From Pseudomonas frederiksbergensis (GTDB lineage: Bacteria; Pseudomonadota; Gammaproteobacteria; Pseudomonadales; Pseudomonadaceae): a stretch of 64,000 nt of DNA. The notes beneath the pieces were generated by a model. The model had not been told where the DNA came from, searched no databases, and was given only the letters and a program-made list of their open reading frames with translations. Positions within the stretch are counted from its first letter, which is position 1; every line of letters starts with the position of its first letter. The stretch is taken from NCBI RefSeq assembly GCF_001952935.1, contig NZ_CP018319.1, forward strand, positions 3,864,001 to 3,928,000. Direction: 5' to 3'. Of the stretch, positions 41,227-50,792 are shown in pieces. The position numbers and the translations under genes are program-made.

Positions 41227-42321
41227 ATGTCCAAAGGCTTGTCCCTGGTTTTTATGCTCCTGCTCAGCCTCACGGCCCACGCTGAATATTGGCCTGCCGA
41301 GCAATGGTCAACCGGTCCGACAGTCAGCGGGCCGGCGCTTCAAGCGCTGGAGACTTACGCCTTCCCACCCCGTGATGAGGCCACCCGACAAGGCCTCCGC
41401 ACCGACGCCTTGCTGGTGATCCGCGACGGTCAACTGATCTACGAACGCTACGCCGGGCCGACCACCGCCGACACCCCGCACCTGACCTGGTCCATCAGCA
41501 AGAGCCTGATGGCCACGGTCCTCGGCGTGGCCTATGGCGAAGGTCTGTTCAAGCTCCAGGACTCGGTGCAGACATTTTATCCACCGCTGCAAAAACACCC
41601 GGCCATGACCATGGCCGACCTGCTGCATTGGGCCTCGGGTCTGGACTGGCAGGAAGACTATGAATACGCGCCGTTGAAATCCTCGGTGGTCGCGATGCTC
41701 TACACCCGTGGCCACCCGGACATGGCCGCGTTCACCGCCGATCACCGTGAATACGCCAAACCCGGTCAGGCATTCCGCTACTCCAGCGGTGACAGCAATT
41801 TGTTATCCGCTGCACTGAAAACCATCGTCGGCCCGACCCGCTATCCAGACTATCCATGGAAGGCTTTGTTCGAACCCTTGGGGATTCGCCATGCCGTGTG
41901 GGAGGCCGACGCCACGGGGACATTCGTCGCTTCGTCCTATGCCTACCTCACCGCCAGGGACCTGGCCCGCATCGGGCTATTGATGGCGCGCGACGGCCGT
42001 TGGGGTGAGCGGCAATTGCTGCCCAGGGACTGGGTCACGTTCAACCGCGAACCGTTCGCCCGCTATCAAGCCAATCAAGACGAGGCTGTGCCCGGCGGCC
42101 ATTGGTGGCTTAACCGCGCGGTGGAAGGCGCCGCAAAACCATGGCCCGATGCACCCGCCGACACCTTCGCCGCGTTGGGTCATTGGGGGCAGGCGATGTA
42201 CGTGATTCCCGGCGAAAACCTGGTGATCGTTCGTTACGGCGATGACCGCGACGGCAGCTACCGGCACAACGATTTGCTCAAACTCGCGCTCAAGGCATTT
42301 GCCGCGAAGGTGCAGCCATGA
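41227..42321 (+). CDS. Serine hydrolase, class C beta-lactamase fold
   Basis: 364 residues with a signal peptide ending LTAHA-EYW. The nucleophile is in SISKS (SxxK, about residue 94), followed by DLLHWASGLDW and the YSSGDSN equivalent of the YxN motif. LGHWGQAMYVIPG is near the C-terminus. Relatives include 6-aminohexanoate-dimer hydrolases, esterases and EstB-type enzymes; true beta-lactamase activity is unlikely. Periplasmic. It is followed by a gene overlapping by four bases (ATGA). Confidence 0.88.
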   Translation: MSKGLSLVFMLLLSLTAHAEYWPAEQWSTGPTVSGPALQALETYAFPPRDEATRQGLRTDALLVIRDGQLIYERYAGPTTADTPHLTWSISKSLMATVLGVAYGEGLFKLQDSVQTFYPPLQKHPAMTMADLLHWASGLDWQEDYEYAPLKSSVVAMLYTRGHPDMAAFTADHREYAKPGQAFRYSSGDSNLLSAALKTIVGPTRYPDYPWKALFEPLGIRHAVWEADATGTFVASSYAYLTARDLARIGLLMARDGRWGERQLLPRDWVTFNREPFARYQANQDEAVPGGHWWLNRAVEGAAKPWPDAPADTFAALGHWGQAMYVIPGENLVIVRYGDDRDGSYRHNDLLKLALKAFAAKVQP

Positions 42322-42647
42322 AGCGTGGGAGCTTTGTTCGTCGCCGACCGTTCAGCACGCTGTTGTTGATCCTGTCGATCGCCTTGCTCGGCTGGATCTG
42401 GCAAGAGCGCGTGGCGCTGGGGGCCTTCCCGGACATCATCAGCGCCTACACCGCCAAGGAATATTGTTCGTGCCGTTACGTGATGAACAACCCGGCGGAG
42501 TACTGCCGCGGCTACGTGAAGCAGTGGCTGCCGACCAGCGGCTTTACCGATGACGCCGCCAGCAAGCGCGTCACTGTCAGCGGTATGGGCCGCAGCAACA
42601 GCGCGCAATGGATCGGCGAACGCCAAGGTTGCCGCCTGTCACCCTGA
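42318..42647 (+). CDS. Membrane-anchored cysteine-containing protein, unknown function
   Basis: 109 residues. One N-terminal membrane helix (FSTLLLILSIALLGWIW) is followed by a periplasmic domain with four cysteines (YCSCRY, YCRGY, GCRLS), probably two disulphides. No catalytic motif is seen. It overlaps the serine hydrolase stop (ATGA), so the two are co-translated and probably act together in the envelope. Relatives are often called amidase without evidence. Confidence 0.75.
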   Translation: MKRGSFVRRRPFSTLLLILSIALLGWIWQERVALGAFPDIISAYTAKEYCSCRYVMNNPAEYCRGYVKQWLPTSGFTDDAASKRVTVSGMGRSNSAQWIGERQGCRLSP

Positions 42648-42765
42648 CTTCGGCGAGGTGGGCTTTTGTAGGGAATGTGTTTGACCCAAGATCCGTGGCA
42701 TTAGAGTTTGCAACCTGCCTCAGGCCAGTTAAGGTTCGCTCAGGTTTATCTACCCATGAGTCTCT

Positions 42766-43356
42766 ATGTTCAGCCGCTTCCTCTGCAAAACCCTCGCCTC
42801 CCTGCTGCTGGCCGGTGTCACCGTGTCGGCCCAGGCCAATTGGTACCTCGACGGTGAGTCCTCGCGGCTGTCGTTCATCAGCACCAAAAACACCAACATT
42901 TCCGAGGTGCAACGCTTTCTGGTGCTGCACGGCAAGGTCAGCCCCAAGGGCCTGGCCGAGGTGGAAGTCGAGATGGACTCGGTCAACAGTGGCATCCCGC
43001 TGCGCGATGAACGCATGCGCAAGGACCTGTTTGAAATCCAGACGTTTCCCGAAGCGCTGATCACCACGCAGATCGATCTGCGGCCGATCAACGATCTGGC
43101 GCCCGGCGCGCAACTAGAATTGCGCCTGCCGCTGACCGTCAACCTGCATGGCAAACAACACGAATACAACGCCGAACTGCTGGCGACTCGTCTCGATGAC
43201 CGGCGCTTCCAGGTGGTAACCCTCGAACCGCTGATCATCAATGCCGCGGATTTCGACCTGGCCCCCGGCCTGGAAAGTTTGCGCAAGGTCGCCGGTTTGT
43301 CGGCCATCAGTTTGTCGGTGCCGGTGGGTGCGGTACTGATTTTCACGGCGCGCTGA
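42766..43356 (+). CDS. YceI-family periplasmic protein
   Basis: 196 residues with a signal peptide ending VSAQA-NWY. YceI lipocalin-like fold: SRLSFISTKNTNISEVQRF, the VEVEMDSVNSGIPLRDERM signature, then LPLTVNLHGKQHEY. Family members bind isoprenoid-type lipids. It is one base upstream of a cardiolipin-synthase-like gene, so a role in the membrane is likely by context. The ligand is not known. Confidence 0.88.
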   Translation: MFSRFLCKTLASLLLAGVTVSAQANWYLDGESSRLSFISTKNTNISEVQRFLVLHGKVSPKGLAEVEVEMDSVNSGIPLRDERMRKDLFEIQTFPEALITTQIDLRPINDLAPGAQLELRLPLTVNLHGKQHEYNAELLATRLDDRRFQVVTLEPLIINAADFDLAPGLESLRKVAGLSAISLSVPVGAVLIFTAR

Positions 43357-43357
43357 C

Positions 43358-44515
43358 ATGGCTGGCGCAATTTTCCCCTGGCGTGAAGGCAACCGTTTTG
43401 AACTGTTGATCGACGGGCCGCAGTTTTTCCCGCGGATGTTGGTCGCGATTGCCCGCGCCGAAGAGCAGGTCGAACTGGAGTTGTACCTGGTGGAGGCGGG
43501 AGCCTGTGCCGAAGCGATGGTTCAGGCGTTGGTCCAGGCTGCCGAACGAGGCGTGCGCGTGCGCTGCCTGTTCGATGATTACGGCAGCCTCGCGTTCACC
43601 CTGACCTTGCGTCAGCGTCTGATGGCGGCGGGTGTTGAGCTGCGTTTTTACAATCGCCTGAGCTGGCGGCGCTGGTTGGGCAACTTCTACCGCGATCACC
43701 GCAAGTTGCTGCTGGTCGATCAGAGCATGGCCGTGGTGGGCGGTACCGGGGTGACCGATGAATTCTGGACACCGGGCGAAGACACCAGCGAATGGCACGA
43801 AGTGATGGTGGAAATCACCGGGCCCTTGGTCATCGACTGGCAGTTACTGTTCGACCGCCAATGGATCGCCAACCGTCATCGGCGCGCCTGGAAACCTTCT
43901 GCTCATTTCGGCTTGCCGCGTCTGCCACGCGTGCCGTCCATGGGCGAGGGCATGGGCCGGGTCGCCTATGCCGACGCCCGCCAGCACCGGGACATCCTGC
44001 AATCATTGACTCGCGCTCTGAACAGCGGCCAACGGCGAATCTGGCTGGCGACGCCGTATTTCCTGCCGACCTGGAAAGTCCGTCGTTCACTGCGCCGGGC
44101 TGCCGCCCGCGGTGTCGATGTGCGCCTGCTGCTGACCGGGCCACGCACCGATCACCCGTCGGTGCGCTACGCCGGACATCGCTACTACCCGCGATTGCTC
44201 AAGGCCGGGGTGGCAATCTTCGAATACCAGCCATGTTTCCTGCACTTGAAAATGGTCCTGGTCGACGACTGGGTGAGCATCGGCTCGTGCAATTTCGATC
44301 ACTGGAATTTGCGCTTCAACCTGGAAGCCAACCTTGAGGCACTGGACGCGGGACTGACGCGGGCGGTGGCGGCGAGTTTCCAACGGGACTTTGCGCAGAG
44401 CCAGGAAGTCAGCCTGGACGCATGGCAACGCCGGCCGCTGTGGCGGCGGGTGAAGCAAAGGGTGTGGGGATGGGTGGATCGGCTGGTGGTGAATCTGCTC
44501 GATCGACGCGGATAG
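43358..44515 (+). CDS. clsB: Cardiolipin synthase B-like phospholipase D enzyme
   Basis: 385 residues with two HKD motifs: HRKLLLVDQSMAVVGG (about residue 115) and HLKMVLVDDWVSIGSCNFD (about 305). The helical and charged SWRRWLGNFYRD precedes the first motif. It has no N-terminal membrane helices, like E. coli ClsB (413 aa) and unlike ClsA. Expected reaction: phosphatidyl transfer making cardiolipin. Cotranscribed with the YceI gene. Confidence 0.85.
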   Translation: MAGAIFPWREGNRFELLIDGPQFFPRMLVAIARAEEQVELELYLVEAGACAEAMVQALVQAAERGVRVRCLFDDYGSLAFTLTLRQRLMAAGVELRFYNRLSWRRWLGNFYRDHRKLLLVDQSMAVVGGTGVTDEFWTPGEDTSEWHEVMVEITGPLVIDWQLLFDRQWIANRHRRAWKPSAHFGLPRLPRVPSMGEGMGRVAYADARQHRDILQSLTRALNSGQRRIWLATPYFLPTWKVRRSLRRAAARGVDVRLLLTGPRTDHPSVRYAGHRYYPRLLKAGVAIFEYQPCFLHLKMVLVDDWVSIGSCNFDHWNLRFNLEANLEALDAGLTRAVAASFQRDFAQSQEVSLDAWQRRPLWRRVKQRVWGWVDRLVVNLLDRRG

Positions 44516-44534
44516 TCGTCACACCAAAAACCAC

Positions 44535-44624
44535 TGTGGGAGCGGGCTTGCTCGCGAAGGGGGCGTGTCAGTCAACGATGATGTCGACTGACAGTCCGCT
44601 TTCGCGAGCAAGCCCGCTCCCACA
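44535..44624. repeat. REP pair (GCGGGCTTGCTCGC type)
   Basis: Inverted TGTGGGAGCGGGCTTGCTCG units between the convergent cls and bglX genes. Confidence 0.9.
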
Positions 44625-44646
44625 GGTTTTTGCAGTGTTTGGACGG

Positions 44647-46938
44647 TTACAGCAGTTCGAAGCTCTGCTGCGTCACGTCCTTGGAATCCAGGCCGATCTC
44701 CACATTGAACTTGCCCGGCTCGGCAGCGAACTTGAGCTGGGTGTTGAAGAACTTCAGGTCCTCCTCAGTGATGGTAAAGCGCACGACTTTCTGTTCGCCG
44801 GCCTTGAGCATGACTTTCTGGAAGTTCTTCAGTTCCTTGATTGGGCGGATCATCGAGCCGGTCACGTCCTGGATGTACAACTGCACCACGGTTTCGCCGT
44901 CACGCTTGCCGGTGTTTTTCACCATGACGCTGGCGTCGAGCTTGCCGGTTTTGTTCAATGTGGTCGACGACAGCGCCATGTCGCTCAGGCTGAAATCGGT
45001 GTAGCTCAGACCGAAGCCGAACGGGAACAGCGGCCCTGTGGTGTCATCGAAATACTGCGAGGTGTAGTTGCCCGGTTTGCCCGGCGTGAACGGCCGGCCA
45101 ATGCTCAGGTGGTTGTAGTAGGTCGGAATCTGACCCACCGAACGCGGGAAGGTGATCGGCAGTTTGCCCGACGGGTTGTAGTCGCCGAACAGCACGTCAG
45201 CGATAGCGTTGCCGCCTTCGGTGCCGCTGAACCAGGTTTCCAGGATCGCGTCGGCCTGTTCCTTCTCTTCGAGAATCGACAACGGACGGCCGTTCATCAA
45301 CACCAGTACCAGCGGTTTGCCAGTAGCCTTCAGGGCCTTGATCAAGTCGCGCTGGTTGGACGGGATGTTCAGGTCGGTGCGGCTCGACGATTCGTGGGAC
45401 ATGCCACGGGACTCGCCTACCGCGGCCACCACCACATCGGCATCCTTGGCGGCTTTCACCGCTTCGTCGATCAGCACTTGGGCCGAACGCGGATCGTCCA
45501 CCACTTCCGGCGCATCGAAGTTGAGGAAGTTCAGGTAATCCAGGATCTCCTTGTCGCTGGTGATGTTGGCGCCACGGGCGTAGATCAGCGTCGATTGCCC
45601 GCCCAGTGCCGTGGTCATGCCGTCGAACAGGGTGACCGATTGCGCCGGGCGGCCGGCGGCGGCCCAGCTGCCCATCATGTCGATCGGTGCCTTGGCCAGC
45701 GGGCCGACCAGGGCGATTTTCGCGGTTTTCTTCAGCGGCAGGGTTTCACCCTGGTTCTTCAGCAACACCATGCTGCGGCGCGCAACATCACGGGCCTCGG
45801 CGCGGTGCAGGCGGCTTTCGGCGTACGTGTCGACCGGATCATCCTCAGCCTTGCCGATGCGCAGGTACGGGTCCGTGAACAGGCCCATGTCGTACTTGGC
45901 GGCGAGCACTTCACGCACGGCGTTGTCGATGTCGCTTTGCTGGATCTCACCCGCCTTCAACAACCCTGGCAGCTCTTTGCCGTAGAGGGTGTCGTTCATG
46001 CTCATGTCGATGCCGGCCTTGATCGCCAGCTTCGCGGCCTCGCGACCGTCACGGGCGACGCCGTGTTTGATCAGCTCGAAAATCGCCCCGTGGTCGCTGA
46101 CGGCCAGGCCCTTGAAGCCCCATTGCTTGCGCAACAGGTCGTTCATCAGCCAGGTGTTAGCGGTGGCCGGCACGCCATTGATCGAGTTCAGCGCGACCAT
46201 TACCCCGCCAGCACCAGCGTCGATAGCCGCACGGTACGGTGGCAGGTAGTCCTGGAACATCTTGACCGGGCTCATGTCGACGACGTTGTAGTCGCGACCG
46301 CCCTCGACCGCGCCGTACAGGGCAAAGTGCTTGACGCTGGCCATGATGCTGTCGGCCGCGTTCGCGCCCGTGCCCTGGAAGGCCTTGACCATCACGCCGG
46401 CAATGCGCGACACCAGGTACGTGTCTTCGCCGAAGCCTTCGGAAGTCCGGCCCCAGCGCGGGTCGCGGGAGATGTCGACCATCGGCGCGAAGGTGATGTC
46501 GAGGCTGTCTGCCGCGGCTTCCTTGGCGGCGATGCGCCCGGACAGGCCGATGGCGTCCATGTCCCAACTCGAGGCCAGGGCAATCGGAATCGGGAAAATG
46601 GTGCGGTGGCCGTGGATCACGTCATAGGCGAAGAACATCGGGATCTTCAACCGGCTGCGCAAGGCCGCGTCCTGCATCGGACGGTTTTCCGGGCGGGTGA
46701 TCGAGTTGAACGTGCCACCGATGTTGCCGGCGGCGATTTCCTTGCGGATCATCTCCCGTGGCATTTCCGGGCCGATGCTGATCAGGCGCAACTGGCCGAT
46801 CTTTTCATCGAGGGTCATTTGCTTCATCAGGTTGCTGATGAACGCGTCCTTGTTTTCCAGAGGTGTGGGCGTCGTAGCGGCCAATACGTTATGACTGGCC
46901 AGGCTGACGAACAGGCCCAGCAAACACAGCTTCTTCAT
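44647..46938 (-). CDS. bglX: Periplasmic beta-glucosidase BglX (glycoside hydrolase family 3)
   Basis: 763 residues (E. coli BglX 765). Signal peptide MKKLCLLGLFVSLASHNVLA. The GH3 N-domain includes RIPMFFAYDVIHGHRTIFP-type substrate loop and the nucleophile Asp in GLAVSDHGAI. The C-domain has VGPLAKAPIDMMGSWAA, and the fibronectin-III-like end starts about residue 650. I use ATG 46938, preceded by GAGA at a workable distance, rather than ATG 46953, which has no ribosome-binding site. Stands alone and divergent from lemA. Confidence 0.94.
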   Translation of the reverse strand: MKKLCLLGLFVSLASHNVLAATTPTPLENKDAFISNLMKQMTLDEKIGQLRLISIGPEMPREMIRKEIAAGNIGGTFNSITRPENRPMQDAALRSRLKIPMFFAYDVIHGHRTIFPIPIALASSWDMDAIGLSGRIAAKEAAADSLDITFAPMVDISRDPRWGRTSEGFGEDTYLVSRIAGVMVKAFQGTGANAADSIMASVKHFALYGAVEGGRDYNVVDMSPVKMFQDYLPPYRAAIDAGAGGVMVALNSINGVPATANTWLMNDLLRKQWGFKGLAVSDHGAIFELIKHGVARDGREAAKLAIKAGIDMSMNDTLYGKELPGLLKAGEIQQSDIDNAVREVLAAKYDMGLFTDPYLRIGKAEDDPVDTYAESRLHRAEARDVARRSMVLLKNQGETLPLKKTAKIALVGPLAKAPIDMMGSWAAAGRPAQSVTLFDGMTTALGGQSTLIYARGANITSDKEILDYLNFLNFDAPEVVDDPRSAQVLIDEAVKAAKDADVVVAAVGESRGMSHESSSRTDLNIPSNQRDLIKALKATGKPLVLVLMNGRPLSILEEKEQADAILETWFSGTEGGNAIADVLFGDYNPSGKLPITFPRSVGQIPTYYNHLSIGRPFTPGKPGNYTSQYFDDTTGPLFPFGFGLSYTDFSLSDMALSSTTLNKTGKLDASVMVKNTGKRDGETVVQLYIQDVTGSMIRPIKELKNFQKVMLKAGEQKVVRFTITEEDLKFFNTQLKFAAEPGKFNVEIGLDSKDVTQQSFELL

Positions 46939-47173
46939 GAATAGTTTTCTCAAAAGCCAAAACGGCAGTGAATACGCGCCGGTCAGCCAAAATTTAGGGA
47001 GCGACTATTGTTGTTCAGGTAAATGCAGCACACTTCGGCGTGTTTTCGCGCTGGGGCATCTTTTAGCCCATTGGCTCGATGCAATCCAGTGGCGGCGCAG
47101 ATTATGCCCCAAGAGCCGGTTTCAAAGTTCGAAGGTTGTTTTTCAACGGAATGTGCAAGGGAGCATCAACCAG

Positions 47174-47785
47174 ATGAATGTACGACACCACTATCGGTCG
47201 AGCCTGCAAGTTGCAGCCTTGATGTTGCTGACCACACTGCTGGCCGGCTGCGGCATCAATACGATTCCGACCCTCGACGAACAGGCCAAGGCCGCGTGGG
47301 GCCAGGTGCAGAACCAGTACCAGCGCCGCGCCGACCTGATTCCCAACCTGGTGGAAACCGTCAAGGGTTACGCCCAGCATGAGCAGGAAACCCTGACCGC
47401 GGTGATCGAAGCCCGGGCCAAGGCCACCTCCATTCAAGTGGACGCCAGCACGCTGGACAACCCGGAAAAGCTCAAGCAGTTCCAGCAGGCCCAGGATCAG
47501 CTGACCGGCGCCTTGAGTCGCCTGATGGTGGTGTCCGAGCGTTACCCGGACCTCAAGGCCAACCAGAACTTCCTGGCGTTGCAATCGCAACTCGAAGGCA
47601 CCGAGAACCGCATCGCCGTGGCGCGTCGGGACTTCATCCTCGCCGTGCAGAAATACAACACGGAACTGCGTACCTTTCCCGGTCGCCTGTGGCACACCGT
47701 GATGTACAGCGATTTGCCGATCCGCGAAACCTTCGAGGCCACCAGCCCCGATGCGGAAAAAGCCCCTCAAGTGAAGTTCCAGTAA
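47174..47785 (+). CDS. LemA family lipoprotein
   Basis: 203 residues. An N-terminal hydrophobic segment ends in a lipobox, LLAGC (about residue 25). The LemA core follows: VQNQYQRRADLIPNLVETVK and the long alpha-helical bundle with AVIEARAKAT and ENRIAVARRDFILAVQKYN. Function of LemA proteins is unclear, and they regularly accompany TPM-domain genes, as here. AAGGGAG precedes ATG 47174. The next gene begins 43 bases after the stop. Confidence 0.92.
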   Translation: MNVRHHYRSSLQVAALMLLTTLLAGCGINTIPTLDEQAKAAWGQVQNQYQRRADLIPNLVETVKGYAQHEQETLTAVIEARAKATSIQVDASTLDNPEKLKQFQQAQDQLTGALSRLMVVSERYPDLKANQNFLALQSQLEGTENRIAVARRDFILAVQKYNTELRTFPGRLWHTVMYSDLPIRETFEATSPDAEKAPQVKFQ

Positions 47786-47828
47786 GCGCCGCAAGGGGCT
47801 TGAAGCGTCACCAAGGATGAGGTTGCCA

Positions 47829-48578
47829 ATGCGTGTGTTGAAAGTTGGCCTGGTGCTGTTGCTCTGGGTATTTGCCCTGACGGCCCAGGCTGCGTTGAAG
47901 TTTCCGGAACTGACCGGACGGGTCGTCGATAACGCGCAGATGATCGAGCCTGCGGTGCGTGAGCAGCTGACCCAACAGCTTCAGGCCCATGAAAAAGCCA
48001 CCGGCGAGCAACTGGTGGTGGTCACGTTGCCGGATTTGCAGGGCACCGACATTGCCGACTTCGGTTATCAACTGGGGCGCTATTGGGGTATCGGCCAGAA
48101 GGACAAGAACAACGGCGCATTGCTGATCGTTGCGCGTGACGATCGCAAGCTGCGGATTGAAGTCGGTTATGGCCTGGAAGATCGGCTGACCGATGCGCAG
48201 AGCTCGGTGATCATCAATCAGGTGATCACCCCGGCATTCAAGACCGGCAACTTCAGCAAGGGCATCAGCGACGGAATCGCAGCGATGCTCGTGGTGCTGG
48301 GCGGCAATCCGCTGGATGAGCCATCCACGGTGTATGACTCCGGCGGCAATCAGGAAAGCGACTTCCTCTCACGTCATCCGGGGATCTTCGTGTTTCTGGT
48401 GATGCTGTTCATCCTGACGATGTTTGTCTGCCAGATGCTCGGGATCCTGCCCAGCGGCGGCGGCCGGGGCGGTTCGGGCGGCGGGTTCGGCGGTGGAGGC
48501 TTTGGCGGCGGTGGAGGCGGGGGCTTCAGCGGCGGCGGGGGCAGTTTCGGGGGCGGCGGTTCGTCGGGCGGCTGGTGA
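47829..48578 (+). CDS. TPM-domain membrane protein with glycine-rich tail
   Basis: 249 residues. Signal peptide ends LTAQA-ALK; the periplasmic TPM domain (residues ~25-160) has GRVVDNAQMIEP, TGEQLVVVTLPDLQG and VGYGLEDRLTDAQ. One membrane helix (~FVFLVMLFILTMFVCQML) is followed by a tail of almost only Gly, Ser and Phe ending SSGGW, typical of the YgcG family. ATG 47829 has AGG at good spacing; ATG 47817 would put AAGG against the start. Middle of a lemA-TPM-TPM trio. Confidence 0.92.
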   Translation: MRVLKVGLVLLLWVFALTAQAALKFPELTGRVVDNAQMIEPAVREQLTQQLQAHEKATGEQLVVVTLPDLQGTDIADFGYQLGRYWGIGQKDKNNGALLIVARDDRKLRIEVGYGLEDRLTDAQSSVIINQVITPAFKTGNFSKGISDGIAAMLVVLGGNPLDEPSTVYDSGGNQESDFLSRHPGIFVFLVMLFILTMFVCQMLGILPSGGGRGGSGGGFGGGGFGGGGGGGFSGGGGSFGGGGSSGGW

Positions 48579-48611
48579 TCACACAACAATAGCGAGTGGG
48601 CATTCTTAAAC

Positions 48612-49229
48612 ATGGCATTACTGACTGAACACGAACAACGCAAGGTTGCCGAGGCGATTTCCCGGGTCGAGCGCGACACCGACGCCGAACTGGTCACTGT
48701 GCTCGCGGCCCGCGCCGACGACTACGCGTACATTCCGCTGCTCTGGGCCAGCCTGCTGGCGCTGGTCGTGCCGGGCATCGTGCATTACCTGACCGGCTGG
48801 CTGACCATGCACAGCTTGCTGCTGGTGCAATGGATCTCCTTCATAGTGCTGTGCCTGGTGTTCAGGATTCCAAAAATCACCACGCACCTGGTCCCGCGCT
48901 CGGTCCGTCACTGGCGCGCCTCGAACCTGGCGCGCCGGCAGTTTCTGGAGCAAAACCTGCACCACACGGTGGGCAGCACCGGGATGCTGATATTTGTCTG
49001 CGAAGCCGAGCGTTATGTGGAAATTCTGGTGGATGAGGGGATTTCGAAACGGTTGGACAACAAGAACTGGGATGAAATTGTGGCGGCGTTCACTCAGCAG
49101 GTGAAACAGGGGCAGACGTTGCAGGGGTTTGTGACGTGTGTGGAGGCGTGTGGCGAGTTGCTCAAGGTGCATGTGCCGGTGACGCATGTGCGGAATGAGT
49201 TGCCGAATCGGTTGGTGGTTTTAGGCTGA
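48612..49229 (+). CDS. Second TPM-domain protein, inner membrane
   Basis: 205 residues. The first 30 residues form the start of a TPM domain (EHEQRKVAEAISRVERDTDAELV is split here around two residues); two membrane helices at about 40-85 follow, then the rest of the domain with GMLIFVCEAERYVEILVDEG and the C-terminal amphipathic helix. It lacks the glycine-rich tail of its neighbour. The two TPM proteins probably work with LemA in the envelope. Confidence 0.88.
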   Translation: MALLTEHEQRKVAEAISRVERDTDAELVTVLAARADDYAYIPLLWASLLALVVPGIVHYLTGWLTMHSLLLVQWISFIVLCLVFRIPKITTHLVPRSVRHWRASNLARRQFLEQNLHHTVGSTGMLIFVCEAERYVEILVDEGISKRLDNKNWDEIVAAFTQQVKQGQTLQGFVTCVEACGELLKVHVPVTHVRNELPNRLVVLG

Positions 49230-49294
49230 TTTCACACTCCGGATCTGACACACCCTCTGTGGTGAGAGGGCTTTTGTGGTGAAAGGGGGCTTTC

Positions 49295-49414
49295 GTGGCG
49301 AGGGACTTGTCCCCGTCCGGCTGCGAAGCAGTCGTAAAACCTGAAAACTCGGTCTGACCGATGAACCGATGGGGGCCGCTTCGCGACCCAACGGGGACAA
49401 GTCCCCTCGCCACA
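49295..49414. repeat. Inverted repeat, GGGGACAAGTCCCC type
   Basis: Arms TGGCGAGGGACTTGTCCCCG and its near-complement enclose about 78 bases. This is another known Pseudomonas intergenic repeat type, distinct from the REP units. It fills most of the 304-base gap between the TPM gene and the methyltransferase. Confidence 0.8.
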
Positions 49415-49533
49415 GGGGACTCGACTTGCCTTGCGATTCGCACCGTTCGGTAAATAACTGCGTGTCCCGAGCGGCCATCCCCCCTAAAATACCCGCCATT
49501 CCCCGATCCGCACTGCCCGAGGCCGTTTTTCCC

Positions 49534-50748
49534 ATGTCTGTCACCGCCACTCCCGCCAGCCTCGCGCCGGATCACCACGCCCAGTTCATCGACCTGCTGC
49601 AATCCAGCCTTGACCAGAACGCCTTCATCAAACTGGTGCTGGCCAAGTACGTCGGCACTGAAGTGGACTTGCAGCGGCTGATCATCAAGCAGCTGACAGT
49701 CAAGGATCAGCCCTGCCTGTCCTTCGTCTACCGCTACAAGACCCGCGACATCACCAAGAACTTGCCGATTGCCGAAGGCGTGGCGACCATCGCCGCACTC
49801 TTGCCGGCATCGTTCAAAAATGCGCATTTGCTGTCGCTGACGGATGAAGCTCAGCTGGAATACAGCAAAAAGGGCAAGTCTTCGCTGTTCAAGAGCAAAC
49901 CTCAGCAATTGCGTGAAGTGCCGTCCGCTGAGCATAACCGCGAGAAGAACCGCTTTCTCGACCTCAGCCGGCCGTTCCTCGCCGACCTTGGTGTGACGAA
50001 CAGCAAGCACGAGCTGATCCCGGCGATGTCGCGCAAGTGGAAGCAGATCAACAAGTTCATCGAAGTCTTCAGCCATGCGCTGACCACCTCTCCGTTGGCG
50101 CTGGACAAACCGGTTCAGGTCGCGGACTTCGGCTCGGGCAAGGGTTACCTGACGTTCGCCATCCACGACTACCTGCGCAACACCTTGAAGGCCGAAGGCA
50201 TGGTGACCGGCGTCGAGTTGCGCGAAGAGATGGTGGATTTGTGCAATGCCGCGGCCGCAAAGCTCGAGCATCCAGGGCTGGTGTTCAAGTGCGGTGACGT
50301 ACGCAGCGTGGCGCCGAGCGAGCTGGACGTGATGATCGCGCTGCATGCCTGCGACATCGCCACCGACTACGCGATTCACACCGGCATCCGTTCCGGCGCC
50401 TCGATCATCATGTGCTCGCCGTGCTGCCACAAACAGATCCGCCTGCAGATCCAGAGCCCGGCGCTGCTCAAGCCGATGCTGCAATACGGTCTGCATTTGG
50501 GCCAGCAAGCGGAAATGGTCACCGACAGTTTGCGCGCGTTGTTCCTGGAAGCCTGCGGTTACGAGACCAAGGTGTTCGAGTTCATCTCACTGGACCACAC
50601 CAACAAGAACAAGATGATCCTGGCGGTCAAACGCGCCGAACCGGTTGATCCGGCCCAGCTGTTGGTGAAGATTCAGGAACTGAAGGATTTCTACCAGATC
50701 AGCGAACATTGCCTGGAAACCCTGCTGCGGGCTGACGGCTACCTCTGA
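49534..50748 (+). CDS. SAM-dependent methyltransferase, unknown substrate
   Basis: 404 residues. The C-terminal half is a class I methyltransferase with SAM motif I VADFGSGKGYLTFA (about residues 190-203), VTGVELREEMVDL and the unusual ALHACDIATDYAI, plus SPCCHKQIR with a Cys pair. The N-terminal ~170 residues are a family-specific region with FVYRYKTRDITKNLP. It resembles eukaryotic GSTCD/METTL25-like proteins in the SPCCHK motif. RNA or protein target unknown. ATG 49534 was chosen because the upstream extension runs through the repeat. Confidence 0.82.
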   Translation: MSVTATPASLAPDHHAQFIDLLQSSLDQNAFIKLVLAKYVGTEVDLQRLIIKQLTVKDQPCLSFVYRYKTRDITKNLPIAEGVATIAALLPASFKNAHLLSLTDEAQLEYSKKGKSSLFKSKPQQLREVPSAEHNREKNRFLDLSRPFLADLGVTNSKHELIPAMSRKWKQINKFIEVFSHALTTSPLALDKPVQVADFGSGKGYLTFAIHDYLRNTLKAEGMVTGVELREEMVDLCNAAAAKLEHPGLVFKCGDVRSVAPSELDVMIALHACDIATDYAIHTGIRSGASIIMCSPCCHKQIRLQIQSPALLKPMLQYGLHLGQQAEMVTDSLRALFLEACGYETKVFEFISLDHTNKNKMILAVKRAEPVDPAQLLVKIQELKDFYQISEHCLETLLRADGYL

Positions 50749-50756
50749 TCACAATC

Positions 50757-50787
50757 CCTGTAGGAGCAAGCTTTGCTCCTGCAGGGC
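50757..50787. repeat. Short REP palindrome
   Basis: CCTGTAGGAGCAAGC and GCTTTGCTCCTGCAGG-type halves form one near-perfect palindrome between convergent genes. It may terminate both. Confidence 0.7.
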
Positions 50788-50792
50788 CGGTG

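Noticed and set aside
41227..42321. Beta-lactamase resistance gene
   Set aside because: SxxK and YSS motifs are present, but the surrounding sequence fits esterase/dimer-hydrolase relatives rather than AmpC.
44422..46944. 840-codon open frame opposite bglX
   Set aside because: It covers the whole of an unmistakable beta-glucosidase gene, starts inside a REP region and has no family motif.
48460..48575. Tandem GGCGG-rich DNA
   Set aside because: It is only the coding sequence of the glycine-rich tail of the TPM protein, not a separate repeat.
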